A stretch of DNA of 64,000 bases. Origin: UBA11606 sp965243715 (GTDB lineage Bacteria > Actinomycetota > Acidimicrobiia > Acidimicrobiales > Aldehydirespiratoraceae). A model generated the notes under the pieces. It was given only the letters and a program-made list of their open reading frames with translations. It had not been told where the DNA came from and ran no database searches. The position numbers and the translations under genes were made by a program. Location: positions 62,001-126,000 of the forward strand of contig CBDEVU010000018.1 in assembly GCA_965243715.1 (NCBI GenBank), written 5' to 3'. This document shows positions 16,449 through 24,630 of this stretch, in pieces. Each line of letters starts with the position of its first letter. Position 1 is the stretch's first letter.

Positions 16449-18520
16449 GATGGTTCCTCGGTTTCTTTCGGTCGTCGGCGGCGCCGGCCTCGACCGGCAC
16501 CGTCTTGAGCTTCAGTGCGTTCGGGTAAGTCAACTATGGCCCGCAGGTGCGGACTAGGGGCGGTGGCGTGCGGGAAGGCCATCGCGGCGACAAATAAGTC
16601 CTGGAAGCGAGGCTCTGTGGCGGTCTCGATCTTTTCGATCTGCCGCACGGCCGCGGCGATCTCGTGGCGTTGCTGGGCCGAGACCAAGAGGCGCACTGCC
16701 CCCGCACCCGAGGAGTTGCCAACTGCCCGAACGCTCTCGACTGGGCAGTCGGGTACGAGTCCGAGAACGAGGGCGTAGATCGGATCGATGTGAGTACCGA
16801 AAGCGCCAGCGAGACGAACGTCGTGGACTTCGGCAATGCCAGCGTGTTCCATCAACAAGTCGATGCCCGCCCGCAGCGCCGAACCGGCTAACTGGATCTG
16901 TCGTATATCGTTTTGGGTGATGGCCAGTTGCGGCTCTTCGGTGCCGTCGTTGTTTTGGCCCGCGGCGCGGATCACATAAGTAAACGTTCGTCCATCGGCC
17001 ACGACGCGCGGCGAGCGCTCGGCTAGCGAACCCTGAATTACGCCTTTGTGGTCACATATACCGGCGAGGTAGATCTCGCCCACGATCTCGATGATGGCTG
17101 AGCCACAGAGGCCCGCGATGTCGAGTTTGGCGGTCTGGCGGGCGAATTCTGGTTCATCGGACCAAGCGTCGGCCCCGATCACCCTGAAGCGCGGCTCGAG
17201 CGTGGTGCGGTCGATACGGATGCGCTCAATGGCCCCGGCTGTGGCGCGCATGCCACAAGATATTTGCGCCCCTTCGAACGCCGGGCCGGTGGGAGAAGAC
17301 GCGGCGTAGGTGCGTTGGGCGGTACCGAGGACGATTTCGGCGTTGGTTCCAACATCGACTAGAAGTTGAGGTTCGGTCGTGCGGTGAGTGCCTTCGTTGA
17401 GGGTGGCCGCCGCGGCATCGGCTCCGACATGCCCCGCGATGCACGGGGCAATGTGGGCTCGGGCGTTAGGTAACGCCAGGCCGAGTTCGTCGGCTCGCAT
17501 GTCGACGGGTTCGCCGATCGTTAGCGTGAACGGCGCGGCGCCCAGCGGGGTCGGATTAATGCCCAAAAAGAGGTGATGCATCACCGGATTACCGACCAAC
17601 ACGACATCGTGAATGCGGGACCGAAGGTCAGAGGGGGCAAGATCAGAGGCGAGTCCGGTGGCGAGGTCTTCGATCAAGTCGTCAAGTGCTTGGCGGATTA
17701 CCGCGGTGAGTTCGTCCTCCCCCCCGGGATTCATCATGACGTAGCTGACCCGGCTCATAAGATCCTCGCCGAAGCGGATTTGTGGATTCATGGCGCCGCT
17801 GGTGGATACGACCTCGCCGGTGGCTAGATCGACGAGGTATCCGGCGAGAGTGGTGGAGCCAACGTCGATGGCCGCGCCGTAGATTGCTTCGTCGAACCCG
17901 GCCCGTACCGCCATCACCGTGCCATCCGCGTGGACAATCGCGGTGATGGCTCGTGAGCCGTGGACGATGGCCGGATGCAGGTCGGGGAGCACGCGGGCAT
18001 CGACGGTGGCTCCTTCGATGCCCCAGTCTTGGCGAAGGGCTTCTCGGAGCAGTTCAGCGTCGGATCGCTCGTCGCCCAATTCGACTTCGGGCAACTCGAT
18101 GTAGCGGGCTGCGATAAGGGGGTCGAGGGTGAGCCCGGCTAGGTCGATCTTCTTGCGTACAACGGGACGATGGACTTGCGAGGCGGCGGGAATATCGACG
18201 ACAACATCGGCATAGACCGTTGCCTGACAGCCGAGACGGTTCCCTTCTTCGATCGTGCGGCGACCCTTGTAGTTCGTCTCGACCGATGTCCACGCGGACA
18301 CCGCGTCGCGGGTCGAGGTGATGTTCCATTTGGCGAATTCGCCCTGCGTGGGGCTGACCTGGCAGCGGCCGCAAAGACCGCGACCGCCACAGGTCGAGTC
18401 GATGTCGACCCCAATCCTGCGTGCCACGTCAAGCACGGTGGTTCCGGGCGCGACGGTGGTCTGGACCCCGGACGGGGTGAAGACGATCGTAACGTCGTCG
18501 GCTCGGATGGGTGGGAGCAT
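16445..18520 (-). CDS. Corrinoid-protein reductive activator: 2Fe-2S plus ASKHA ATPase (DUF4445/RACo-like)
   Basis: A 691-residue protein. Residues 1-110 form a plant-type 2Fe-2S domain (STCGGRGLCGRCQ, then GCQA). Later come ASKHA ATPase signatures (AAIDVGSTTLAGYLVDL near residue 220, VDVGTNAEIVLG near 395, LAGAFGTHIDP near 570). The C-terminus is strongly basic. This family reduces accidentally oxidised cob(II)alamin back to cob(I)alamin with ATP, keeping methyltransferase corrinoid proteins active. It sits in the operon between the methyl-THF methyltransferase and mttB. Start 18520 gives the ferredoxin domain directly at the N-terminus. Confidence 0.87.
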   Translation of the reverse strand: MLPPIRADDVTIVFTPSGVQTTVAPGTTVLDVARRIGVDIDSTCGGRGLCGRCQVSPTQGEFAKWNITSTRDAVSAWTSVETNYKGRRTIEEGNRLGCQATVYADVVVDIPAASQVHRPVVRKKIDLAGLTLDPLIAARYIELPEVELGDERSDAELLREALRQDWGIEGATVDARVLPDLHPAIVHGSRAITAIVHADGTVMAVRAGFDEAIYGAAIDVGSTTLAGYLVDLATGEVVSTSGAMNPQIRFGEDLMSRVSYVMMNPGGEDELTAVIRQALDDLIEDLATGLASDLAPSDLRSRIHDVVLVGNPVMHHLFLGINPTPLGAAPFTLTIGEPVDMRADELGLALPNARAHIAPCIAGHVGADAAAATLNEGTHRTTEPQLLVDVGTNAEIVLGTAQRTYAASSPTGPAFEGAQISCGMRATAGAIERIRIDRTTLEPRFRVIGADAWSDEPEFARQTAKLDIAGLCGSAIIEIVGEIYLAGICDHKGVIQGSLAERSPRVVADGRTFTYVIRAAGQNNDGTEEPQLAITQNDIRQIQLAGSALRAGIDLLMEHAGIAEVHDVRLAGAFGTHIDPIYALVLGLVPDCPVESVRAVGNSSGAGAVRLLVSAQQRHEIAAAVRQIEKIETATEPRFQDLFVAAMAFPHATAPSPHLRAIVDLPERTEAQDGAGRGRRRRRPKETEEPS

Positions 18521-18544
18521 TAGCTGACGTTAGGCTGTGTGGCG

Positions 18545-19448
18545 CTAGGTTGGCCGGCGACGGCCGCCGCGACGACGGGCTCCACCCGCGCCGCCTCCGG
18601 CGTTGGGATCGCGGTTCTCGCGAATCCAAGAAGCGCAGTTGTTGTCGCTTCCGGTGAGAACGTCGGCCGCCATGATCGCAGTCTTTACCTCGGGGTGCAT
18701 CGGGTTCATGATCGCTGAGGTCATGCCCGCACCCATCGCCATGGCGAGGAACGTTCCCGTGACGTGCGTGGCGGTTAGGAAGGCCAAAGCTGACGTTCGA
18801 CGCCCCGCAGGTAGTGTTGACGCCGAGTTCCTCGCGCAGGCGGCGAACGAGAGAGAACACTTGTTGGCCCGCAGTGCCAATCGCGCCGATGGGCATCACG
18901 AGCGGATCGACGACAATGTCGTGGGCTGGGATCCCGAAGTCGGCCGCGGTGTGGACGATCTTTTTGGCCACCGCGAAGCGAACGTCTGGGTCTTCTGAAA
19001 TACCGGTTTCGTCGTTGGATATGGCCACGACAGCCGCACCGGCTCGAGCAACCAGCGGGAGGACCCGTTCGAGGACCTCTAGTTCGCCGGTCACCGAGTT
19101 AATAAGCGGCTTGCCGTCGTAGGCCTCGATACCGGCTTCGAGCGCCTCGATGATTGAGGAGTCGATGGCCAGCGGCACATCGGTAATCGACTGCACGAGT
19201 TTGATGGCCTGGGCGAGTAGCGCCGGTTCGTCGGCTAGCGGGATGCCGGCGTTCACGTCGAGCATCTGCGCGCCCGCCGCAACCTGGGCTAGGGCATCGG
19301 CCTCCACGCGGCTGAAGTCGCCGTTCTTCATCTCTTCGGCCAAGAGTTTGCGGCCGGTTGGGTTGATGCGCTCGCCAATCATGACGAACGGACGGCCAAA
19401 GCCGATCACGACCTCTTTGGTCGCCGAACTAATAACGGTCTCGGTCAC
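18545..19448 (-). pseudogene. Methyltetrahydrofolate:corrinoid methyltransferase with a single-base frameshift
   Basis: The first 228 codons (19448 to 18765) encode a pterin-binding domain (MIGERINPTGRK, MLDVNAGIP, IDSSIIEALEAG, ASNVSFGLPNRHA). The frame then continues into nonsense. One extra C at about 18764 explains this: from 18763 the neighbouring frame reads VTGTFLAMAMGAGMTSAI and runs to a stop at 18545 with exactly the spacing family members have after GLPNRH. Repaired, the protein is 300 residues. The enzyme would move methyl groups between the corrinoid protein and tetrahydrofolate. A sequencing error, recent mutation or recoding are all possible; the rest of the operon looks intact. 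Confidence 0.85.
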
Positions 19449-19795
19449 TGGGCTTCTCCTGGCTGTTCAGGGTCGAGACCACCGGCGGCGACAAGCGCCT
19501 CCAAGCGGTCTCGGGGATAAGTTGATTCGAGGATTTCGGCTGTCTGGCGAGCGACGGCGATGGGATCACCGTCAACGGAGGTCGCCACACGACGCCACTC
19601 GTTGACGTAGGCGTCGGCATCGGTCAGGCCCGCCACGGCGGCGGCTCGGTCGATGGCAACCTGGAACCGTTGATGCAAAAGCACCGGTTCTTTGGCGCCT
19701 TGTCCGCCGGTGGCGGTGACCTGGGCCGGAATGTCACGCCAAAAGATCGTGATCAAGCCCGGTCCGCCCCGACCGCGGCGTCGGTTGGTGGTCAT
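19445..19795 (-). CDS. Small 'virulence factor' domain protein of corrinoid methyltransferase operons
   Basis: A 116-residue basic protein (opening TTNRRRGRGGPGLITIFWRDIPAQV). It resembles the small family labelled 'virulence factor' in databases, which I recall beside DUF1638, corrinoid protein and MttB genes; that assignment is from memory. Nothing visible shows catalysis. It overlaps both neighbours by four bases, so it is translated within the operon. A role in the methyl transfer pathway is inferred only from position; the database name gives no reason to expect virulence. Confidence 0.65.
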   Translation of the reverse strand: MTTNRRRGRGGPGLITIFWRDIPAQVTATGGQGAKEPVLLHQRFQVAIDRAAAVAGLTDADAYVNEWRRVATSVDGDPIAVARQTAEILESTYPRDRLEALVAAGGLDPEQPGEAQ

Positions 19796-20415
19796 TTGCT
19801 TGCCCGTTCGTTTAGGGCGCCACGGCTGATCTCGACTAGGGCTGGTTCGAGGTCGCCGTAGCTAGTGGATACCCGCTCGAAGCGAAGGCCTAGACGATCG
19901 GCCGCGGCTTGGCCCCGGGTGTCGAGATCAGGATCAGAGGTTTGGGCAAGATAGATCATCTTGGTGTAGTTACCGAAATACATGTCCCGCAGTTCTGGGT
20001 GGGCTTCGATACCAAGACCGTCCATGATGATTCGGTCGAAATGTTTGACGAGAAAGTCGGTGAGGTAAAACGCCGTCGGATCGTCATTGTGCATGTCGAG
20101 AAATTCTTGCTGGCCCGCGAAGAACTGGTAGCAGTGGTCGCCGGGGAGCATCTCAATTCCCGCTTGGGCGCAGATATCGGCCAGTTCGCCCGCCGTCCCG
20201 CAGTCGGCGTAGCCGAGCAAGATGCGGTCGAAGTTCCCTTGAGCTCGGTCGAGTCGGGCTCGGACCGCATCAGGAATCTCTGTTGGTCGGTTGTGTAAAA
20301 CGGCTGGGAGACACTCCAATGTGACATTGTCGAGTTGGTGTAGTCGCGCAATGTCACGGATCTCTCGAGCCAGGGCACCACAGGCCAAGATTAGAACCCG
20401 CGGCGCGGCGTTCAC
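19792..20415 (-). CDS. DUF1638 domain protein
   Basis: A 207-residue protein of the DUF1638 type. Recognisable segments are LACGALAREI near the N-terminus, LGYADCGTAG and LPGDHCYQFF. These cysteine and histidine positions hint at metal or cofactor binding. The family occurs regularly with corrinoid proteins and MttB homologues, but its biochemical role was not known to me. It overlaps both neighbours by four bases in a tightly coupled operon. Confidence 0.75.
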   Translation of the reverse strand: MNAAPRVLILACGALAREIRDIARLHQLDNVTLECLPAVLHNRPTEIPDAVRARLDRAQGNFDRILLGYADCGTAGELADICAQAGIEMLPGDHCYQFFAGQQEFLDMHNDDPTAFYLTDFLVKHFDRIIMDGLGIEAHPELRDMYFGNYTKMIYLAQTSDPDLDTRGQAAADRLGLRFERVSTSYGDLEPALVEISRGALNERASK

Positions 20416-21101
20416 GCGGCCCGCTTGGCTGACATCAACGCCGAAGCCGTCTCGGCCGCCACCGCGGCATCGCGACAGTAGGCGTTGGCCCCAATGGCCT
20501 CACCGAATTCTTCGTTGAGCGGAGCGCCGCCAACGAGTATGATGAAGTCGTCGCGCAGTCCCTTTTCGATGAGGGTGTCGATGACGACTTTCATGTAAGG
20601 CATGGTGGTCGTTAGGAGGGCAGACATTCCGAGAATGTCAGGTTTGTGCTCTTCGAGCGCGGCGAGAAACTGGTCAACGTCGGTGTTGATTCCTAGGTCG
20701 AAGACCTCAAAACCCGCGCCCTCAAGCATCATGCCCACGAGGTTCTTGCCAATGTCGTGAATGTCGCCTTTGACGGTACCAACCACGACAGTGCCGATTG
20801 GTTTAGCGCCGGTCTCCGCGAGCAAGGGTCGAATGATCGCCATTCCGGCCTTCATCGCGTTGGCGGCTAGTAGTACCTCTGGTACGAAGAGGATGCCGTC
20901 ACGGAAGTCAATGCCGACGATGCGCATTCCCTCGACGAGGGCATCGTTGAGTACTCGGCCCGCGTCCCAACCGCGGCCCAAAAGAATGTGGACCCCATCA
21001 TGGATCTCGTCGGCGAGACCATCGTAAAGGTCGTCGTGCATCTGGGCGGTGAGATCCTCGTCGTTCAACGCGTTGAGGTCGATCTCGTCCTCGTCAGACA
21101 T
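20412..21101 (-). CDS. Methyltransferase corrinoid (B12-binding) protein
   Basis: A 229-residue MtbC/MttC-type corrinoid protein. An N-terminal helical cap (about residues 1-95) is followed by a Rossmann-like B12 domain with the lower-ligand motif DIHDIG (D-x-H-x-x-G) near residue 120 and VGGAPLNEEFG near the end. It shuttles methyl groups between the MttB homologue and the methyl-THF enzyme of the same operon. It is the first gene; AGCAGGAG lies upstream of the ATG. A 14-base palindrome sits 24 bases before the start. Confidence 0.92.
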   Translation of the reverse strand: MSDEDEIDLNALNDEDLTAQMHDDLYDGLADEIHDGVHILLGRGWDAGRVLNDALVEGMRIVGIDFRDGILFVPEVLLAANAMKAGMAIIRPLLAETGAKPIGTVVVGTVKGDIHDIGKNLVGMMLEGAGFEVFDLGINTDVDQFLAALEEHKPDILGMSALLTTTMPYMKVVIDTLIEKGLRDDFIILVGGAPLNEEFGEAIGANAYCRDAAVAAETASALMSAKRAA

Positions 21102-21124
21102 TTGGTACTCCTGCTAAGGGGGCC

Positions 21125-21138
21125 CGTCTAATTAGACG
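21125..21138. promoter_or_regulatory. Perfect 14-base palindrome upstream of the corrinoid operon (candidate operator)
   Basis: CGTCTAATTAGACG is a perfect dyad, AT-rich at its centre in otherwise GC-rich DNA, between the divergent corrinoid operon and leuS. No regulator gene is adjacent. Confidence 0.4.
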
Positions 21139-21248
21139 CGGCCACGGATATGACAAATGAAGCGACCGCCAGTGGCTGTCCCGCATCGTGGAACTGTACC
21201 GTATCATGGAACAGGGGTAAGGTAAAGCGTCAAATTACCGGAATTTTG

Positions 21249-21296
21249 ATGCTCTTGCTATCGCGGCGACGAGAGCCGATAGCAAGTCTTCGGTAG
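21249..21296 (+). CDS. Putative leucine leader peptide upstream of leuS
   Basis: A 15-codon reading frame, MLLLSRRREPIASLR, ends 12 bases before the leuS ATG. Codons 2-4 are three consecutive leucines with three different codons (CTC, TTG, CTA), the last rare in this window. The leucine codons lie in the 5' arm of a perfect 10-bp inverted repeat, so a ribosome stalled for lack of Leu-tRNA would stop the hairpin forming. That is the logic of ribosome-mediated attenuation, apt for leucyl-tRNA synthetase. A weak CGGAA precedes the ATG. No evidence shows the region is transcribed; a TAGCCT box nearer leuS could give a leaderless leuS mRNA instead. Confidence 0.45.
   Translation: MLLLSRRREPIASLR
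21254..21286 (+). promoter_or_regulatory. 10-bp inverted repeat (hairpin) in the leuS leader
   Basis: CTTGCTATCG (21254-21263) pairs perfectly with CGATAGCAAG (21277-21286) over 13 bases, 22 bases before the leuS start. It overlaps the leucine codons of the putative leader peptide. A short TCTT follows rather than a clear T-run. Confidence 0.55.
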
Positions 21297-21308
21297 CCTG
21301 GCTAGCTT

Positions 21309-24149
21309 ATGGCCCAAGAAACGCCACGCTATCGCTACACCGCCGCCATGGCCGACGAACTCGAAACCCGGTGGCAATCTCGGTGGCGCGACTCGGGCAC
21401 GTATCACGCGCCCAACCCCGCCGGGCCACTGTCGGACGATCCGCGGGGCGTAGTCAACGATCCGAAGCTGTTCATCATGGACATGTTTCCGTACCCGTCC
21501 GGGGCGGGACTGCACGTTGGTCACCCTCTGGGCTACATCGCAACTGACGTCTACGCCCGCTTCAAGCGCATGACAGGGTTCAACGTTTTGCACACCATGG
21601 GGTTCGACGCCTTTGGTTTGCCCGCGGAGGAGCACGCGCGTGCCACGGGGGTTCACCCTCGCGAGAATACAGAAGCCAACATCGCCAACATGACTCGGCA
21701 GTTGACTCGGCTGGGACTAGGGCACGACGATCGCCGGGCTATCGCTACCACCGACGCCGCCTACTACCGCTGGACCCAGTGGATCTTCAAGCAAATATTC
21801 GAAGCCTGGTTTGACACCGAGCAGCAACGGGCTCGCCCCATCGGCGAACTCGAGGCAGAGTTCGCCGACGGCACCCGTGTCACCCCCGACGGGCGTCCAT
21901 GGCGTGGTTTGTCGGTAAGCGAGCAGCGAGCGATTCTCCACCGCTATCGACTGGCCTATGTTTCTGAGGCGCCCGTCAACTGGTGTCCAGGGCTGGGCAC
22001 CGTGCTGGCCAACGAGGAAGTCACCGTTGATGGACGCAGCGACCGCGGGAACTTTCCCGTTTTTCGCCGTCCGCTAAAGCAGTGGATGATGCGGATCACG
22101 GCCTACTCCGATCGACTGCTCGATGACCTCGACCTGCTCGATTGGACCGACAGCATCAAGACTATGCAGCGCAACTGGATTGGCCGATCCGAAGGGGCCA
22201 ACGTCGTGTTCGCCGTCTCTGGTCGCAGCGATCCAGCGACTTCGATCGAGGTGTTCACGACCCGACCAGACACCCTCTATGGCGCTACCTATATGGTCCT
22301 CGCGCCCGAACACGAACTCGTCGACGAACTCGTCGCTGACAGGTGGCCCGACGGAACTCTGCAGAGTTGGACTGCAGGGGCGACCACGCCAGCGGCGGCC
22401 GTTGCCGCGTACCGTTACGAAACGGCGCAAAAAAGCGAGATGGACCGTCAAGAGAACAAAACCAAGACAGGTGTCTTTATCGGGACGTACGCCATCAATC
22501 CGGTGAACGATAAGCTGATCCCTGTCTTCATTGCCGACTATGTGCTGATGGGGTATGGCACCGGCGCCATTATGGCCGTGCCAGCCCAGGACGAACGCGA
22601 CTGGGAGTTCGCCCGAGCCTTTGATCTGGGAATCATTCGCACGGTCGACCCTCCCCCAGATTTCGATAGCTCGATTCCCGGCGACGGCGCATATGTCGGC
22701 GCTGGACCCGCCATCAACTCGGAGTTTCTCGACGGTTTGAGCGTCGCTGACGCTAAGGCCGCGATCATTACCCACCTCGAAGCGATCGGGGCGGGTGAGG
22801 GTACGGTAACGACCAAACTCCGCGACTGGCTGTTTGCCCGCCAGCGCTATTGGGGTGAACCGATCCCCATCGTGTTTGACGATGATGCCAACCCAATCGC
22901 CCTTCCCGATGAGGCCCTGCCGGTCAATCTGCCCGAGTTGATCGACTGGGCGCCCCGTCAGCTAGACGAGGACTCCGAGCCCGAGCCACCGCTCGGTCGG
23001 GCCACCGAATGGGCCACCGTCGAACTCGATCTCGGCGAGGGCATCAAGACCTACCGTCGGGACCTGAACGTGATGCCGCAGTGGGCAGGGTCTTGCTGGT
23101 ATTACCTCCGCTACATCGACCCCGTCAGCGACGACAAGATGGCCGACTCTGTCTCCGAGCGCTACTGGATGGGTGGCGATCATCCCACCACGGGCGGTGT
23201 CGATCTTTACGTCGGTGGCGTCGAACACGCGGTCCTGCACCTGCTCTACAGCCGATTTTGGCACAAGGTGCTGTTTGATCTCGGGCATGTCAGCACGCTG
23301 GAACCGTTTAAGCGACTGATCAACCAAGGCTATATTCAAGCCGCGGCCTTTCAGGACCGCCGCGGGATTTATGTCGAAGCCGAAGAGGTTGAGGGTGACT
23401 TCTCGTCGGGCTTTACCCACCGCGGTGCCCCCGTAACCCGCAGTTTCGGCAAGATGGGAAAGTCGCTGAAGAACGCGGTCACCCCCGACGACATGTACGA
23501 GGCTTACGGCGCCGACACGTTGCGACTGTACGAGATGTCGATGGGGCCGATCGACCAAGATCGACCGTGGGAGACCCGGTCAGTTGTTGGTTCGCAGCGG
23601 CTGCTTCAGCGGGTGTGGCGCAACCTCGTCGACGAAGAAACCGGCGAATTGCTCGTTGTCCCTGAACCGCCGACCGAAGCTCTCGAGCGCATCCTGCACC
23701 GCACCATCGACGGGGTGCGGGCCGACATGGACGGACTGCGCTTCAATACTGCGATTGCCAAGATCACCGAACTCAACAATGAACTCACCAAAACAGCGGG
23801 ACCCACTCCGCTCGTCGTGGCCGACGCTTTGGTTCGGATGTTGTCGCCGCTCGTTCCCCACGTGGCCGAGGAGTTGTGGTCGAAGCTGGGTCGCGAAGAT
23901 TCGGTGACCGGCGCCGCGTTCCCCGAAGCTGATCCGGTCTTACTGATCGACGAGGTGATCGACCTTCCGGTTCAGGTTAACGGTAAAAAACGCGGGGTCA
24001 TCTCCGTTGCCGTCGACGCCAGCGAGGACGATGTCCAAAGAGTCGCCCTCGCCGAACCCAACGTTGCGGCCCATGTCGACGGCAAAGAGGTACGTAAGAC
24101 GATCTACGTCCCCGGCCGGATGGTCAACATCATCGCTCTGGGGGATTGA
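21309..24149 (+). CDS. leuS: Leucyl-tRNA synthetase
   Basis: A 946-residue class I synthetase that charges tRNA-Leu. The HIGH-like motif is in PSGAGLHVGHPLGY and the KMSKS loop reads FGKMGKSLKNAV. The CP1 editing domain with its threonine-rich TTRPDTLYGATY and the catalytic-domain segment WAGSCWYYLRYIDP are present, and the C-terminus carries the anticodon-binding and tRNA-arm regions. It is full length. No clear Shine-Dalgarno precedes the ATG; a short leucine-rich frame and hairpin lie just upstream. Divergent from the corrinoid operon. Confidence 0.97.
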   Translation: MAQETPRYRYTAAMADELETRWQSRWRDSGTYHAPNPAGPLSDDPRGVVNDPKLFIMDMFPYPSGAGLHVGHPLGYIATDVYARFKRMTGFNVLHTMGFDAFGLPAEEHARATGVHPRENTEANIANMTRQLTRLGLGHDDRRAIATTDAAYYRWTQWIFKQIFEAWFDTEQQRARPIGELEAEFADGTRVTPDGRPWRGLSVSEQRAILHRYRLAYVSEAPVNWCPGLGTVLANEEVTVDGRSDRGNFPVFRRPLKQWMMRITAYSDRLLDDLDLLDWTDSIKTMQRNWIGRSEGANVVFAVSGRSDPATSIEVFTTRPDTLYGATYMVLAPEHELVDELVADRWPDGTLQSWTAGATTPAAAVAAYRYETAQKSEMDRQENKTKTGVFIGTYAINPVNDKLIPVFIADYVLMGYGTGAIMAVPAQDERDWEFARAFDLGIIRTVDPPPDFDSSIPGDGAYVGAGPAINSEFLDGLSVADAKAAIITHLEAIGAGEGTVTTKLRDWLFARQRYWGEPIPIVFDDDANPIALPDEALPVNLPELIDWAPRQLDEDSEPEPPLGRATEWATVELDLGEGIKTYRRDLNVMPQWAGSCWYYLRYIDPVSDDKMADSVSERYWMGGDHPTTGGVDLYVGGVEHAVLHLLYSRFWHKVLFDLGHVSTLEPFKRLINQGYIQAAAFQDRRGIYVEAEEVEGDFSSGFTHRGAPVTRSFGKMGKSLKNAVTPDDMYEAYGADTLRLYEMSMGPIDQDRPWETRSVVGSQRLLQRVWRNLVDEETGELLVVPEPPTEALERILHRTIDGVRADMDGLRFNTAIAKITELNNELTKTAGPTPLVVADALVRMLSPLVPHVAEELWSKLGREDSVTGAAFPEADPVLLIDEVIDLPVQVNGKKRGVISVAVDASEDDVQRVALAEPNVAAHVDGKEVRKTIYVPGRMVNIIALGD

Positions 24150-24184
24150 GCGGATATAAGGTGGCCGGCGAGGCCTAGAATTAA

Positions 24185-24216
24185 GAACATCCCCACCCGA
24201 TGGAGCAGGGATGTTC
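24185..24216. terminator. Stem-loop between convergent leuS and csp
   Basis: GAACATCCC (24185-24193) pairs with GGGATGTTC (24208-24216) over 14 bases. Read leftward, TTAATTCT follows the stem, so it serves the cold shock gene best and may act in both directions. Confidence 0.55.
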
Positions 24217-24242
24217 CGATGACTGGTGAGTGCTTCTGAGTT

Positions 24243-24446
24243 CTAGGTGATGACGCGAACAGAGAGGGCTTCTTCGCCCTTACGGCCTGGGCCGACCTCA
24301 AATTCGACGTTTTGTCCGTCCTCGAGAGTACGGAAACCGTTGCCCTCGATGTTAGAAAAATGAACAAAGACGTCTTCACCGTCGTTGCGACTGATAAAGC
24401 CGTACCCTTTCTCGTTGTTGAAGAACTTCACCGTGCCCGTAGCCAT
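24243..24446 (-). CDS. Cold shock protein (CspA family)
   Basis: A 67-residue single-stranded nucleic acid-binding protein. RNP1 KGYGFIS and RNP2 DVFVHF are intact, and MATGTVKFFNNEKG opens it as usual. It acts as an RNA chaperone in the cytoplasm. AAGGGG lies upstream of the ATG. The gene is monocistronic, convergent with leuS and divergent from the thiolase; the roughly 180-base gap to the thiolase leaves room for a long 5' leader, which is common for csp genes. Confidence 0.95.
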   Translation of the reverse strand: MATGTVKFFNNEKGYGFISRNDGEDVFVHFSNIEGNGFRTLEDGQNVEFEVGPGRKGEEALSVRVIT

Positions 24447-24630
24447 AGCGGGACCCCTTGGTTGCTTTCGTTAGTGAGCCACGTAGTTGGGACTCTCCGG
24501 TAGAGTGTAGTCACGGCGTAGCGTTATGTGGCGCGGCATCGTAAACTGAGTGGGGAATCTTCCCTCGACGCCAACGGCACCGCACCGGAATCGGTCGGGA
24601 AAGCCCTGACCCAATCCCAAGGAGAACCTC

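Noticed and set aside
18429..18544. Basic C-terminal tail of the frame beginning at 19448
   Set aside because: It is the out-of-frame product after the insertion near 18764 and overlaps the ferredoxin domain start of the next gene.
21139..21308. T-box leader for leuS
   Set aside because: No T-box consensus (AGGGTGGNACCGCG type) and no specifier stem could be found; a leader peptide fits better.
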